From contig NZ_JBHZRJ010000003.1 of assembly GCF_043641555.1 (NCBI RefSeq), positions 620,001 through 684,000 of the forward strand: a stretch of 64,000 nucleotides of DNA. The letters run 5' to 3'. This DNA comes from Saccharospirillum alexandrii_A (GTDB taxonomy: Bacteria; Pseudomonadota; Gammaproteobacteria; Pseudomonadales; Natronospirillaceae). Under the pieces are notes generated by a model. It was given only the letters and a program-made list of their open reading frames with translations. It did not search any database and was not told the origin of the DNA. Below, piece after piece: positions 9,078 to 19,232 of the stretch. Both the position numbers and the translations under genes were made by a program. The stretch's first letter is position 1. Each line of letters opens with the position of its first letter.

Positions 9078-12000
9078 ATTAAAGCCTCTATTTTTTCGGC
9101 TCTAACCGGGAATGGGCTGCGCCAGGATCGTGAAACCAAATTGCTGCGCGCAGAACTGTTCAGCATCGAGCAGCTCAAGCGTCACGCGGGTAATCTGGCA
9201 GCGCAGCACCAGATTGACCCGACCCCCGGGGCAGACAAGCTGCTGCCTCGCCTGGCCGATAACGAACGCGTTCTGCTGGCCGCTTATGACGTTGTTACCA
9301 CTGTAGCGACACCAGGCCAGAGCGTTCGGCCAACGGAAGCCTGGCTGCTCGACAACTTCTATCTGATAGAGCAGCAAATCAACCTGGCACGACGGCATCT
9401 GCCGCGCGGTTACAGCCGGCAGTTGCCGCGTCTGGCCAACGGTCCCTCAACCGGTTTTCCTCGTATTTACGATCTGGCATTGGCGCTGATTTCCCATATG
9501 GATGGTCGGGTCGATCGCGATAACGTCACTCAATTAATCGCCGCCTATCAGGAAGTTGAACCGCTGCGGTTGGGTGAGCTCTGGGCCTTTCCCATCATGT
9601 TACAACTGGCGCTGCTCGAGAACCTGCGCCGGGTTGGTGTGCGAATCGCGCAACGACGCGAAGAACGAGATACCGCCATTAACTGGGCCGACCGGATGTT
9701 GGCAGCCGTTGAAACTGACCCGAAGCAGTTGATTCAACTGCTGGCCGAGTTTGCCCATGCCGATGTTCCGCTCACAGCGCCCTTTGTGGAGGAGTTTTAT
9801 GAACGGCTGCAGGCTCAGGGGCCGGCTATGGCGTTTGTGCAAACCTGGGTTGAACAAAAGCTGCTTGAACAGGGTGTGACGGCCACCAAACTCTCGGAAG
9901 CCGCGGGCCGAACCGATGCGGACAATCAGATATCCATTGCCAACAGCATCGGCAGTTTGCGGTTCATCAGTGCCATGGACTGGAAGCTCTGTGTCGAATC
10001 GCTCAGTGACGTGGAAAAAATCCTGTGCGAAGACCCGTCCGGCATGCACGCCTTGCAGGATTTCTCGACCCGTGACCGTTACCGCCATGTCATCGAAGAC
10101 GTGGCGCGAGGCAGCGGTCGCGCCGAAAGTAAGGTGGCTCGAAAAGCCATTGGGCTCGCCCAGGTGGCGGCGGTGCAGCTTGGCCGGGATGCACGCAGTG
10201 CCCATGTTGGTTACTACCTGATCGACCGGGGACTGCCGGAACTTGAGTGTGCCGTCGGCTGTCAGTTGAGTTGGCGAACCCGTCTGAAACGAATGGGGCG
10301 GGGCGTGCGCCTGCCGCTGTATCTCGGAGCCATAACGTTGCTGACGTTGCTCACAACCCTTGTTGTGTTTTCCCTGGCAGAGGGTGCCTTGTTCAGCCTG
10401 TGGCAGGGAGTGTTCTTTCTGCTGACGGCCATGCTGGCTGCGTCAGCGTTGGCGGTGGCGCTGGTGAATCGGGCCATTACGCTGGTACTGCCACCGCGTG
10501 TATTGCCCAGACTCGATTTTTCAAAAGGTATCCCCGATGAACACCGAACCATGGTGGTGGTGCCTACGATGTTGGGCAGTCAGCAGGAGATCGATCATCT
10601 GGTCGAAGCGCTCGAGATTCGTTACCTCGGTAACCGGGACCCGAATCTGACGTTTGCGCTACTGACGGATTTTCACGATGCTGGCGAACAAACGCAGCCG
10701 GAAGACGCCGCATTGCTGGCGCAGGTACGTGCTGCAATCGACGCACTGAATACAACTTACCATGATGATCAACCCTGTCTGTTTTATCTGTTTCACCGGC
10801 CACGGCAATGGAATGCGTATGAACAGGTGTGGATGGGTTATGAACGCAAACGAGGCAAACTGGAGCAATTCAATGCCCGGCTTCGGGGTGAGGCGATGGA
10901 TGCCTTTTCGGACATCATTGGCGATCAGTCCCTGCTGGCATCGGTCCGGTACGTCATTACGCTGGATACCGACACACAATTGCCGCGAGATGCAGCGCGC
11001 ACCCTCATTGGCAATCTGGCGCATCCACTGAATCGGCCGGTGTATGAGGCGGCCGCCGGAAGGGTTGTGGAAGGCTATGCGATTCTGCAACCCCGAGCTT
11101 CGATCAGCCTGGTCAGTGCCGGCCAGTCCGGGTTTAGCCGTTTGTTCGCCGGTGAAGCGGGGCTCGACCCCTACACGCGCGAAGTCTCCGACGTGTATCA
11201 GGATGTCTTCGGTGAAGGCTCCTTTGTGGGCAAGGGCATCTACGACGTTGACGCTTTTCGCCGTGCTCTGGACGGGCGCTTTCCGGAAAACCTTGTCCTC
11301 AGTCACGATCTGCTCGAAAGCGGCTATGCCCGTTCGGCGCTGGTGACCGACGTTAACCTGATTGAAGACCAACCGGCCAGCATGAGCAATGAAGCCAGCC
11401 GGCGCCATCGCTGGGTTCGGGGTGACTGGCAACTGGCAGGGTGGCTGTTGCCAAGTGTTCCCGGGCCGGCGGGTGTCGCGCGCGGTGGATCGACCCGGCA
11501 GCCGAACCCGTTGTCGGCACTGTCGATATGGAAAATATTCGATAACCTGAGGCGCAGTCTGGTAACGCCAGCGCTACTTGGCTTGCTGCTGGGTGGCTGG
11601 CTGGTTGGGGCAGGCTCGGCCTGGGTGTGGACGCTGTTGGTGCTGACGGTGTTGTTTGTGCCGGCCTGGCTGTCATCGCTGATCGAACTGATTCGCAAAC
11701 CCGGAGAATTCAATTGGCTTTTGCATGTGAAACGGGTTGGCAGATCTGCGTTTAAACCCTGCGTGCTGGCTCTGTTAACGCTGGCCTTTTTGCCTTACGA
11801 CTCGCGAATTCTGCTCGGGGCAATCTGGCACTCGGGCCTGCGCATGACGCTGGGTCGACGTGGCCTGTTGTTATGGCATCTGCCGGGTTATGTCCGGCGC
11901 AATGCCTGTTCTACGCCGGGTGAGTTCTATCGGGAAATGTGGGTGGCTCCGGTGCTGGCAGTAGGGCTGGTTCTGGCTCTGGCGGTGACCGGCAGCGAAC

Positions 12001-15000
12001 CGGCTGTGTGGCTGGTTGCAACGCCGATCCTGTTGCTGTGGCTGCTGTCACCCGTCGCTGGCTGGTGGCTTAGCCGGCCACTTGAGATTGCCCGCCCCGG
12101 GTTGAGCGGCGAGCAGCAATTATTTCTGCGCAAAGCGGCCCGACGCACCTGGCGCTATTTCGCAGACTTTGTCGGCCCGGACGATAACTGGCTGCCACCC
12201 GATAACTTTCAGGCCTACCCCGCACCGGCTATTGCCTCGCGCACGTCGCCCACCAATATGGGTATGTCGCTGCTGGCCGATCTGGCAGCGGTTGATTTTG
12301 GTTATCAGACCGTCGGTGAGTGCCTGACGCGCCTCGACCATACGCTGACCGCCATGGAAAAGCTGGAACGCTATCACGGCCATTTCTTCAACTGGTACGA
12401 CACTCACACGCTGCAACCGCTTCACCCGCATTATGTCTCTTCGGTAGACAGCGGCAACCTGGCCGGCAGCCTGCTCACCTTGCAGGCTGGGCTGGCCGAG
12501 ATGAAACACCAGCCTGTGTTTGCTCACACGGCCTGGCAAGGTTTGTACGACACTTTGGCGGTGCTGGCAGAGCAACCACCGGCGAGCGGGGCGGTAAACC
12601 TGCTGGCCCTGCAAGACTTGCTGAGTGGTCTGGTTGAAGCCGGGCCACTGAAAACGGTGACGGAGGTCACCCGTGCACTGGCGCAGTTCGACCGTGTTGG
12701 TTCGCTGTCTGGTCAACCGGCAAACCCGCTGGGCTCTGAGGATAAACAGGGCTACTGGGCCAGCGACTTTGAGCGGCAATTGCGAGCCGTTCGGGTCGAG
12801 CTTGAGGGGTTACTGCCCGATGGATGGCAGGGCAGCGGGCTGCCGAGTCGGTTCGATCTGGCCGGTGCCGGAGAGGCAGGTGCACAATCGCACATCGACC
12901 GCATCGATGACCTGAGGCACCGTTGCACGCTGCTCGCCGCGATGGAATTTGACTTTTTATACGATACCAGCAGCGGACTGCTGACCATTGGTTTTGATCT
13001 CAGTGAACGGCGTCGCGATTTGGCCTGTTATGACTTGTTGGCGTCGGAAGCGCGTCTGGCCAGTTTTCTGCTCATTGCGCAGGGGCAGTTACCGCAGAAA
13101 CACTGGTTCGCGCTGGGCCGTTTGCTGACCAGTCATGGTGGCGATGTCAGCCTGATCTCCTGGAGCGGCTCGATGTTCGAGTACCTGATGCCGCAACTGC
13201 TTATGCCAAGCTACCCCAATACCTTGCTGGAGCAAACCTGCAAGGCGGCGGTGTCGCGTCAAATAGAATATGGCCGGCAACGCGACGTGCCCTGGGGGAT
13301 TTCCGAATCCTGCTACAACGCCACCGACCTGAATCATGTGTATCAGTACCGGGCCTTTGGTGTGCCCGGTCTCGGTTTCAAACGCGGGCTGGGGGACGAT
13401 CTGGTGATTGCGCCTTATGCCAGTGCGTTGGCGCTCACGGTGGCGCCACAAGCTGCCTGCCGCAACTTGCACGTTCTGGCGGCAGAAGGCTTTCTCGACG
13501 ACTACGGTTTTTTTGAAGCGATCGACTATACGCCCTCGCGCGTGCCACGGGGCAAACCCTTCGCCATCGTGCAGTCCTTCATGGCGCATCATCAGGGCAT
13601 GAGCTTGCTGGCCTTTGCGCATGTGCTGTTAGACCAGCCCATGCAGCGCCGCTTTTTATCTGACCCACTGGTCCGGGCAACCGACTTGTTGCTGCAGGAG
13701 CGGGTGCCAAAGCAGGGGAATACTCTTTACCCCCATGCGGCAGAAGTAACTGCTGCAGCCAACCCGCCGGATGCCGATATCGGGTCGATAATGCGTGTGT
13801 TTGCTGACCCGGATACTCGATTCCCGGAAGTTCATTTACTGTCGAACGGGCGCTATCACGTTATGGTCAGCCATGCCGGTGGCAGCACGAGTCGCTGGGG
13901 TGACCTGGCCGTGACTCGCTGGCGTGAAGATGCCACCTGCGATAACTGGGGCACCTTTATTTATCTGCGTGACCGGGACAGTGGCGACTACTGGTCTGCG
14001 GCGCATCAGCCAACGTTGCGTCCGGCCGATCACTACGAAGCGATTTTTGTGCAGGCACGTGCGGAATACCGCCGGCGTGACCACGCCATCGACACGCACA
14101 CCGAACTCTGTGTGTCGCCGGAAGACGACGTTGAAATTCGCCGCGTCACCCTGACCAATCAGTCATCGCGTCGCCGCCGCATTGAAATGACCAGTTTTGC
14201 CGAAGTGGTACTGGCACCGCTGAACGCCGACATGGCCCACCGCAGCTTTAGCAATCTGTTTGTGCACACTGAAATTCTGCCCGGTGAACTGGCCATTCTC
14301 TGTACCCGGCGCCCGCGCACACCCGGCGAGCATCCCCCCTGGATGTTTCACCTGCTTGCTGCTCCGGGACTGGCGCTGAGCGAGCCCTCCTGCGAGACCG
14401 ACCGGGTTCGCTTTATTGGTCGCGGAGGCAGTGTAGCCAATCCGACGGTTCTCAATGGCCAGAACGAATCGTCGGCGTTGTCGAACACCCAGGGTGCGGT
14501 GCTCGACCCTTGCGTAGCCATTCGCGCCCTGTTGACGTTATCGCCGGATGAATCTTCGAGCGTGCAAATCATTTCCGGCGTAGCTGCCACGCGCGAAGCG
14601 GCGCTGGCGTTGATTGAAAAATACGGCGACCGTCACTTTGTTGAGCGCGCGTTCGAGATGGCCTGGTTCCAGTGCCAGGAGGTGCTGAGGCATCTCAATG
14701 CAACCGAAGCCGATGCCCAGGCGTTTGGTCGTCTGGCCAGTTCGGTAATTTACAGCAATGCCATGCGTCGGGCGGCCCCGGGGGTTATCGCCCGGAATCA
14801 GTTGCGGCAGTCGGGGCTGTGGCGCTTTGCGATCTCCGGAGATCTGCCCATCGTGTTGTTGCTTATCGGTGATGTCGGTCGTATCGACCTGGTCAAGCAG
14901 GTGTTGCAGGCGCACGCTTATTGGCGCATGAACGGCCTGACCGTTGACCTGGTGATCGTCAACGAAGGGTTCTCCGGCTACAGGGCGGAGTTACAGGATC

Positions 15001-17666
15001 TGATCGTCGGGCTGATCAATGCAGGCCCTGAAACCCAGGTTATCGACAAACCAGGCGGCGTTTTTGTGCGACGTGCCGAAGAGCTTTCAGAAGATGAGCG
15101 GGTGCTGCTGCAAACTGTTTCCCGCCTGGTATTCAGTGACACGACCGAGACGCTGATTGAACAAGTCGATCGTCGTATGTCGAGCGATCGGCCCTCGGAC
15201 TTGCTGGTACCGGTGCGACAGGGAGGTACCGAACCGGCCTTTCCACTGGCGTCGCGCGAACGCCTGTTCTGCAATGGGTTGGGAGGGTTCACGCTGGATG
15301 GCCGCGAGTACGTTATCACCCTGGAACCCGGGGAGACCACGCCCATGCCCTGGGCTAATGTCATCGCCAGTCCGCACATTGGTACGGTCATCAGTGAGAG
15401 TGGCAGCGGCTATACCTGGGTGGGTAATGCGCACGAATTCCGTCTGACGCCCTGGCATAACGATCCGGTGACGGACAACAGTGGCGAGGCAATGTACATT
15501 CGTGACGAAGACACCGGCGAATTCTGGTCACCGACGCCATTGCCTGCCCGTGGTCAATCCGGTTATGTCTGCCGACACGGTTTCGGTTACAGCGTATTTG
15601 AACATCGGCAATCCGACATCGTTTCCCAGATGACCACCTATGTGGCCATGGACGCACCAGTCAAGTGTGTAGTAGTAACATTGCAAAACAGGTCGAGACG
15701 CACGCGCCGTTTATCACTCACGGCATACTGGGAGCTGGTGCTAGGTGAATTACGCGATGGCAACCTGATGCACATCGTCACCGATATTGATCTGCATACG
15801 GGCGCGTTGTTCGCCCACAACACCTACGGTCGTGAAAGTGGTGGCCGGGTCGTCTTTGCGCAGACCAGTGCGCGCGACAGATCAGTCAGTGGTAACCGAA
15901 CCGAGTTTATTGGCCGAAACGGCTCGCTCGTCAACCCAGCGGCAATGCGCCGGAAAAAGCTGTCGGGGACCACCGGTGCCAGTCTCGATCCGTGCGCGGC
16001 ACTCCAGTCGCCCATCGAACTTGAACCAGGCGAAGAGCGCGATATTGTCTTCGTGTTTGGCGCGGCAGCCGACGCCAACGAGGCGCGACATCTGGTGCAG
16101 CAATTCGGTGGTCGGGCAGGCGCCCGCCAGGCACTGGAATCGGTGTGGGAATACTGGAACCACACCCTGGCAGCCGTCCGTGTCGAGACACCAGACCCGG
16201 CACTGAACGTCATGGCGAACGGCTGGCTGGTCTACCAGACATTGTCTTGTCGTCTGTGGGGGCGCAGTGGTTATTACCAGTCTGGCGGTGCATACGGGTT
16301 TCGCGATCAGTTGCAGGATACGATGGCGCTGATTCACGCCACGCCCTGGCTTGCGCGTGAACAATTGCTCCGGCATGCCAGTCGCCAGTTTTTGAAGGGC
16401 GATGTGCAACACTGGTGGCACCCGCCGGGCGGACAGGGCGTACGCACGCATTTTTCCGATGACTACCTGTGGCTGCCCTATGCAACCTGTCGCTACGTCA
16501 GGGCGACCGGGGATGCCGGCGTGCTTGACGAGTCCGTGCATTTTCTGGAGGGACGCGAGCTGTGCGCCGAAGAAGAGGCCTATTACGATCAACCGCAACA
16601 ATCATCGGAAGCGACCAGCCTTTATGACCATTGCGTGCGAGCACTGAAACACGGGTTACGTTTTGGTGCCCATCACTTGCCGCTGATCGGCTGTGGTGAC
16701 TGGAACGATGGCATGAACCTGATTGGCAAGGAAGGTCGGGGAGAAAGCGTCTGGCTGGCCTGGTTTCTGGTTGAAAATCTCGAATTGTTTGCCGGCCTCG
16801 CAAAAGACCGTCATGACCTCGAATTTGCCGGCTTATGCAATGACGAGGCGACAAAACTGCGCGATAACATAGAAGTGCGGGCCTGGGATGGCGCCTGGTA
16901 CCGGCGTGCCTATTTCGACGATGGCACGCCACTGGGGTCAGCCGGTAACGATGAATGCCAGATCGATTCGATCAGCCAGAGTTGGGCGGTCATCTCGAAA
17001 GGGGGCGACACCAAACGCGCGCACCAGGCAATGATGGCGGTCGACCAGCGCCTGGTGCGACGCGACAAGCAGATCATTCAGTTGCTCGACCCGCCCTTTG
17101 ATACGTCGGATCTGGAGCCGGGTTACATCAAGGGGTACATTCCCGGCGTGCGCGAGAACGGTGGCCAATACACCCACGCCGCCATCTGGAGCACCATGGC
17201 TTTTGCCATGCTGGGTGACAGCGAACGTGCCTGGGAATATTTTGCCATGCTCAACCCGGTTAACCATGGCAGCACACCCGAAGCCATCGAACGTTATAAA
17301 GTCGAGCCCTACGTTATGTGTGCCGATGTGTATGGTGAAGCACCCCACATCGGCCGCGGTGGCTGGACCTGGTATACCGGTGCCGCTGGCTGGATGTACC
17401 GGCTGACCGTGGAAACGTTGCTCGGCGTGCAGCGCGAGGCCGACTACCTGCGCTTCAAACCCTGTGTACCAGCAGACTGGACTAGCTACAGCATACATTA
17501 CCGATTTGGTGACACTCATTACCACATTACCCTCAGAAGAACCGGTTCACAGTCGAATCAGGTGACCCGTGTAACGGCGGATGGTGCCGACTGCATTGGT
17601 CTGCGAGTTCAGCTCACCGACGATCATCTGGACCATAGTGTTGAGGTGGCGTTTGGTGAAGGCTGA
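9078..17666 (+). CDS. ndvB: Cyclic beta-1,2-glucan synthase (NdvB/ChvB-type, GT84-GH94)
   Basis: A giant inner-membrane enzyme of about 2,860 residues, the usual NdvB/ChvB size. In order: an N-terminal soluble region; membrane helices at about residues 410-470; a GT84 glycosyltransferase with ITLDTDTQLPRD (near 630) and a HRWVRGDWQ motif (near 775); more membrane helices near 830-860, 880-900 and 950-990; a central glycoamylase-like transglycosylation domain (SCYNATDLNHVYQYR, MAHHQGMSLL); two beta-sandwich regions; and a C-terminal GH94 phosphorylase domain with GCGDWNDGMN near 2,535. It elongates, cyclises and trims UDP-glucose-derived beta-1,2-glucan for periplasmic osmoadaptation. No ATG/GTG exists between the in-frame stop at 9063 and the conserved LLRAELFSIEQL. 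The choice of ATT at 9078 (8 bases after AGGGAG) or TTG at 9141 is open. Confidence 0.92.
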   Translation: MKASIFSALTGNGLRQDRETKLLRAELFSIEQLKRHAGNLAAQHQIDPTPGADKLLPRLADNERVLLAAYDVVTTVATPGQSVRPTEAWLLDNFYLIEQQINLARRHLPRGYSRQLPRLANGPSTGFPRIYDLALALISHMDGRVDRDNVTQLIAAYQEVEPLRLGELWAFPIMLQLALLENLRRVGVRIAQRREERDTAINWADRMLAAVETDPKQLIQLLAEFAHADVPLTAPFVEEFYERLQAQGPAMAFVQTWVEQKLLEQGVTATKLSEAAGRTDADNQISIANSIGSLRFISAMDWKLCVESLSDVEKILCEDPSGMHALQDFSTRDRYRHVIEDVARGSGRAESKVARKAIGLAQVAAVQLGRDARSAHVGYYLIDRGLPELECAVGCQLSWRTRLKRMGRGVRLPLYLGAITLLTLLTTLVVFSLAEGALFSLWQGVFFLLTAMLAASALAVALVNRAITLVLPPRVLPRLDFSKGIPDEHRTMVVVPTMLGSQQEIDHLVEALEIRYLGNRDPNLTFALLTDFHDAGEQTQPEDAALLAQVRAAIDALNTTYHDDQPCLFYLFHRPRQWNAYEQVWMGYERKRGKLEQFNARLRGEAMDAFSDIIGDQSLLASVRYVITLDTDTQLPRDAARTLIGNLAHPLNRPVYEAAAGRVVEGYAILQPRASISLVSAGQSGFSRLFAGEAGLDPYTREVSDVYQDVFGEGSFVGKGIYDVDAFRRALDGRFPENLVLSHDLLESGYARSALVTDVNLIEDQPASMSNEASRRHRWVRGDWQLAGWLLPSVPGPAGVARGGSTRQPNPLSALSIWKIFDNLRRSLVTPALLGLLLGGWLVGAGSAWVWTLLVLTVLFVPAWLSSLIELIRKPGEFNWLLHVKRVGRSAFKPCVLALLTLAFLPYDSRILLGAIWHSGLRMTLGRRGLLLWHLPGYVRRNACSTPGEFYREMWVAPVLAVGLVLALAVTGSEPAVWLVATPILLLWLLSPVAGWWLSRPLEIARPGLSGEQQLFLRKAARRTWRYFADFVGPDDNWLPPDNFQAYPAPAIASRTSPTNMGMSLLADLAAVDFGYQTVGECLTRLDHTLTAMEKLERYHGHFFNWYDTHTLQPLHPHYVSSVDSGNLAGSLLTLQAGLAEMKHQPVFAHTAWQGLYDTLAVLAEQPPASGAVNLLALQDLLSGLVEAGPLKTVTEVTRALAQFDRVGSLSGQPANPLGSEDKQGYWASDFERQLRAVRVELEGLLPDGWQGSGLPSRFDLAGAGEAGAQSHIDRIDDLRHRCTLLAAMEFDFLYDTSSGLLTIGFDLSERRRDLACYDLLASEARLASFLLIAQGQLPQKHWFALGRLLTSHGGDVSLISWSGSMFEYLMPQLLMPSYPNTLLEQTCKAAVSRQIEYGRQRDVPWGISESCYNATDLNHVYQYRAFGVPGLGFKRGLGDDLVIAPYASALALTVAPQAACRNLHVLAAEGFLDDYGFFEAIDYTPSRVPRGKPFAIVQSFMAHHQGMSLLAFAHVLLDQPMQRRFLSDPLVRATDLLLQERVPKQGNTLYPHAAEVTAAANPPDADIGSIMRVFADPDTRFPEVHLLSNGRYHVMVSHAGGSTSRWGDLAVTRWREDATCDNWGTFIYLRDRDSGDYWSAAHQPTLRPADHYEAIFVQARAEYRRRDHAIDTHTELCVSPEDDVEIRRVTLTNQSSRRRRIEMTSFAEVVLAPLNADMAHRSFSNLFVHTEILPGELAILCTRRPRTPGEHPPWMFHLLAAPGLALSEPSCETDRVRFIGRGGSVANPTVLNGQNESSALSNTQGAVLDPCVAIRALLTLSPDESSSVQIISGVAATREAALALIEKYGDRHFVERAFEMAWFQCQEVLRHLNATEADAQAFGRLASSVIYSNAMRRAAPGVIARNQLRQSGLWRFAISGDLPIVLLLIGDVGRIDLVKQVLQAHAYWRMNGLTVDLVIVNEGFSGYRAELQDLIVGLINAGPETQVIDKPGGVFVRRAEELSEDERVLLQTVSRLVFSDTTETLIEQVDRRMSSDRPSDLLVPVRQGGTEPAFPLASRERLFCNGLGGFTLDGREYVITLEPGETTPMPWANVIASPHIGTVISESGSGYTWVGNAHEFRLTPWHNDPVTDNSGEAMYIRDEDTGEFWSPTPLPARGQSGYVCRHGFGYSVFEHRQSDIVSQMTTYVAMDAPVKCVVVTLQNRSRRTRRLSLTAYWELVLGELRDGNLMHIVTDIDLHTGALFAHNTYGRESGGRVVFAQTSARDRSVSGNRTEFIGRNGSLVNPAAMRRKKLSGTTGASLDPCAALQSPIELEPGEERDIVFVFGAAADANEARHLVQQFGGRAGARQALESVWEYWNHTLAAVRVETPDPALNVMANGWLVYQTLSCRLWGRSGYYQSGGAYGFRDQLQDTMALIHATPWLAREQLLRHASRQFLKGDVQHWWHPPGGQGVRTHFSDDYLWLPYATCRYVRATGDAGVLDESVHFLEGRELCAEEEAYYDQPQQSSEATSLYDHCVRALKHGLRFGAHHLPLIGCGDWNDGMNLIGKEGRGESVWLAWFLVENLELFAGLAKDRHDLEFAGLCNDEATKLRDNIEVRAWDGAWYRRAYFDDGTPLGSAGNDECQIDSISQSWAVISKGGDTKRAHQAMMAVDQRLVRRDKQIIQLLDPPFDTSDLEPGYIKGYIPGVRENGGQYTHAAIWSTMAFAMLGDSERAWEYFAMLNPVNHGSTPEAIERYKVEPYVMCADVYGEAPHIGRGGWTWYTGAAGWMYRLTVETLLGVQREADYLRFKPCVPADWTSYSIHYRFGDTHYHITLRRTGSQSNQVTRVTADGADCIGLRVQLTDDHLDHSVEVAFGEG

Positions 17667-18065
17667 TGAAAGGCTGTCTTGCCTTGAATCAGCAGCAGGT
17701 GGTCATCGAACTGTAAAAAGATAGCTAGAACCGGGCAATTCGAATGGTTATTGAGTGCTGGCTAGAAGTGTCCGTTCGAGCGCAGCACGCCTGCAGCCTG
17801 AGGCTGCGAGGGTTGGGTTGAGCCCGATTGCCAGTTTGATTCTTGGCCGCCCTTATCTGCTTGGTTCACTGCTCCCCCTGGGTGCGTCAACGAACCGACC
17901 GGTCAGTTTAGCGCGCGTAATCTTGTACTTCATCCTGAACATCACAAAGAGTGGTGATTCAGTTCCGTTTCTGGCGCTGATGCCAGGGAAAAGAGCCTTG
18001 ATGAAGCCGTTGGCCAGACTCGCGTTTGTAGAGCAGCCGACTTACTCGACTGGAAGGAGATTCAC
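17667..18065. other. Gap upstream of the stress-protein island
   Basis: About 400 bases without a convincing gene. A perfect hairpin GCAGCCT/AGGCTGC sits at 17793-17807. An open frame at 17755-18069 has no family resemblance and overlaps the ribosome site of the next gene, so I take the stretch as non-coding leader or promoter DNA. Confidence 0.5.
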
Positions 18066-18575
18066 ATGAAAAAATTACAATCTTTTGCTTGTTACGCTTT
18101 GGTTACCCCCTTTATTGCATTCAGTGCAAGTGCACTGCTGGCCGACCAGCATGCGACTGAATCCGATGCTGAGTACGTTCCGGGCAGTACTGAAATGGAC
18201 CAGAACGATGATCTGTCCAATAACAATGAAATGCAGGATGACCGGGGCAATCTTGACCAGACTGGCATGAACAACACTGGCTATATGGACACGGTTCCGG
18301 CCAATGGCATGCATGCAACCAATCTGATCGGTGCCCAGGTGATGGGTAACGATGGTGATGTGGTTGGCGAAATCAGCGAACTGATTATTGATGAAAGCGG
18401 TCAGGTCGTCGCCATCGTCGTCGGTGTTGGCGGTTTCCTGGGTATGGGTGAAAAAGACGTCGCCATTGGCTGGGATGACGTTACACGTACCGGTACTGGC
18501 GATGATCAGGAATTGCGCGTTGTGTTAACCCGTGATGACCTGAGTGCGGCGCCGATGTTTGAACGTCGCGAATGA
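18066..18575 (+). CDS. Secreted PRC-barrel domain protein
   Basis: A 169-residue protein with a signal peptide (hydrophobic to about residue 26, SALLA-DQ). It has an acidic, low-complexity Asn/Asp/Met-rich linker (about 30-80) and a C-terminal PRC-barrel (LIGAQVMGNDGDVVGEIS..., about 84-165). PRC-barrels are small beta-barrel adaptor modules found in photosynthetic reaction centres, RimM and many stress-induced periplasmic proteins. The start follows a strong AAGGAG. The gene opens a run of small envelope and osmotic-stress-type genes downstream of the cyclic glucan synthase. The exact role is unknown. Confidence 0.8.
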   Translation: MKKLQSFACYALVTPFIAFSASALLADQHATESDAEYVPGSTEMDQNDDLSNNNEMQDDRGNLDQTGMNNTGYMDTVPANGMHATNLIGAQVMGNDGDVVGEISELIIDESGQVVAIVVGVGGFLGMGEKDVAIGWDDVTRTGTGDDQELRVVLTRDDLSAAPMFERRE

Positions 18576-18610
18576 TAGCCAGGTAGTTCTTTTTCGTTCA
18601 GGGAAGAACG

Positions 18611-18647
18611 AAAGATCGGCAGAGGCGAAAGCCTCTGCCGATCTTTT
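18611..18647. terminator. Strong bidirectional terminator hairpin
   Basis: AAAGATCGGCAGAGGC, loop GAAA, GCCTCTGCCGATCTTT forms a perfect stem with A-tract before and T-tract after. It lies between the convergent PRC-barrel and beta-barrel genes and should serve both. Confidence 0.9.
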
Positions 18648-18683
18648 GGTGCTTAGTTTGCTGGTGCTGGCGGTTCGTTCAGT

Positions 18684-19232
18684 TTAGAAGTTGTAACCCA
18701 GGCCAACCGTATAGGCCCAGACGCCATCGTCCTGGAATGAATCGGAGGCATCGCTGGTGCTGTCGAACAGGAACTGATATTCAACACGCGACAGGAAGTA
18801 GGTTTTTGACTGCACGTAATACTTCAAACCACCTTCCAGGCCAGCGAAGGCACTGTTATTAACGCCATCGCCGTAGATACCACCCAGACTACCGCCCACG
18901 AAAGGCCGTGCGCGGTCATTCAGGAACTGATAGTTAACGTAGCCGCGAGTAGAGCCGTTCCAGAAATCATTGGTGATGCTTTCACCACTGATACTGGCGT
19001 AGTTCACACTTTGCCGGATACCGGCAACCAGGCTGTCTCCGAGATACCAGCCAAGATCACCGGTTACACCAAAGCTACCACTGTTAAATTCCTGATCACT
19101 GCTACCGGTTCCGGAAATTGAAAATTCCTGTTCGCCCTGATCGGGGCCGAATTGCAATTTTTCTGCCGATAATGCCATAGGTAGGGCACCCAGCACGCAG
19201 AACGTTATTGCCGCTGTATGGATTCTGATCAT
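18684..19232 (-). CDS. Outer-membrane beta-barrel protein (OmpA/OmpW-like small porin fold)
   Basis: A 182-residue protein with a signal peptide (cleavage near ALSA-EK). Its sequence alternates hydrophobic/aromatic and polar residues, as in eight-stranded outer-membrane barrels (GVTGDLGWYLGDSL, TRGYVNYQFL, PFVGGSLGGIYGD, YFLSRVEYQFLF), and it ends in a terminal Phe (VGLGYNF), the BAM recognition signature. It resembles the general outer-membrane protein beta-barrel domain family and no particular porin. It is convergent with the PRC-barrel gene, sharing a terminator. The function is unknown; an envelope-stress role is inferred from context. Confidence 0.8.
   Translation of the reverse strand: MIRIHTAAITFCVLGALPMALSAEKLQFGPDQGEQEFSISGTGSSDQEFNSGSFGVTGDLGWYLGDSLVAGIRQSVNYASISGESITNDFWNGSTRGYVNYQFLNDRARPFVGGSLGGIYGDGVNNSAFAGLEGGLKYYVQSKTYFLSRVEYQFLFDSTSDASDSFQDDGVWAYTVGLGYNF

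Noticed and set aside
17755..18069. 104-codon open frame in the gap before the PRC-barrel gene
   Set aside because: No family resemblance, a non-ATG start without a ribosome site, and overlap with the start region of the next gene.
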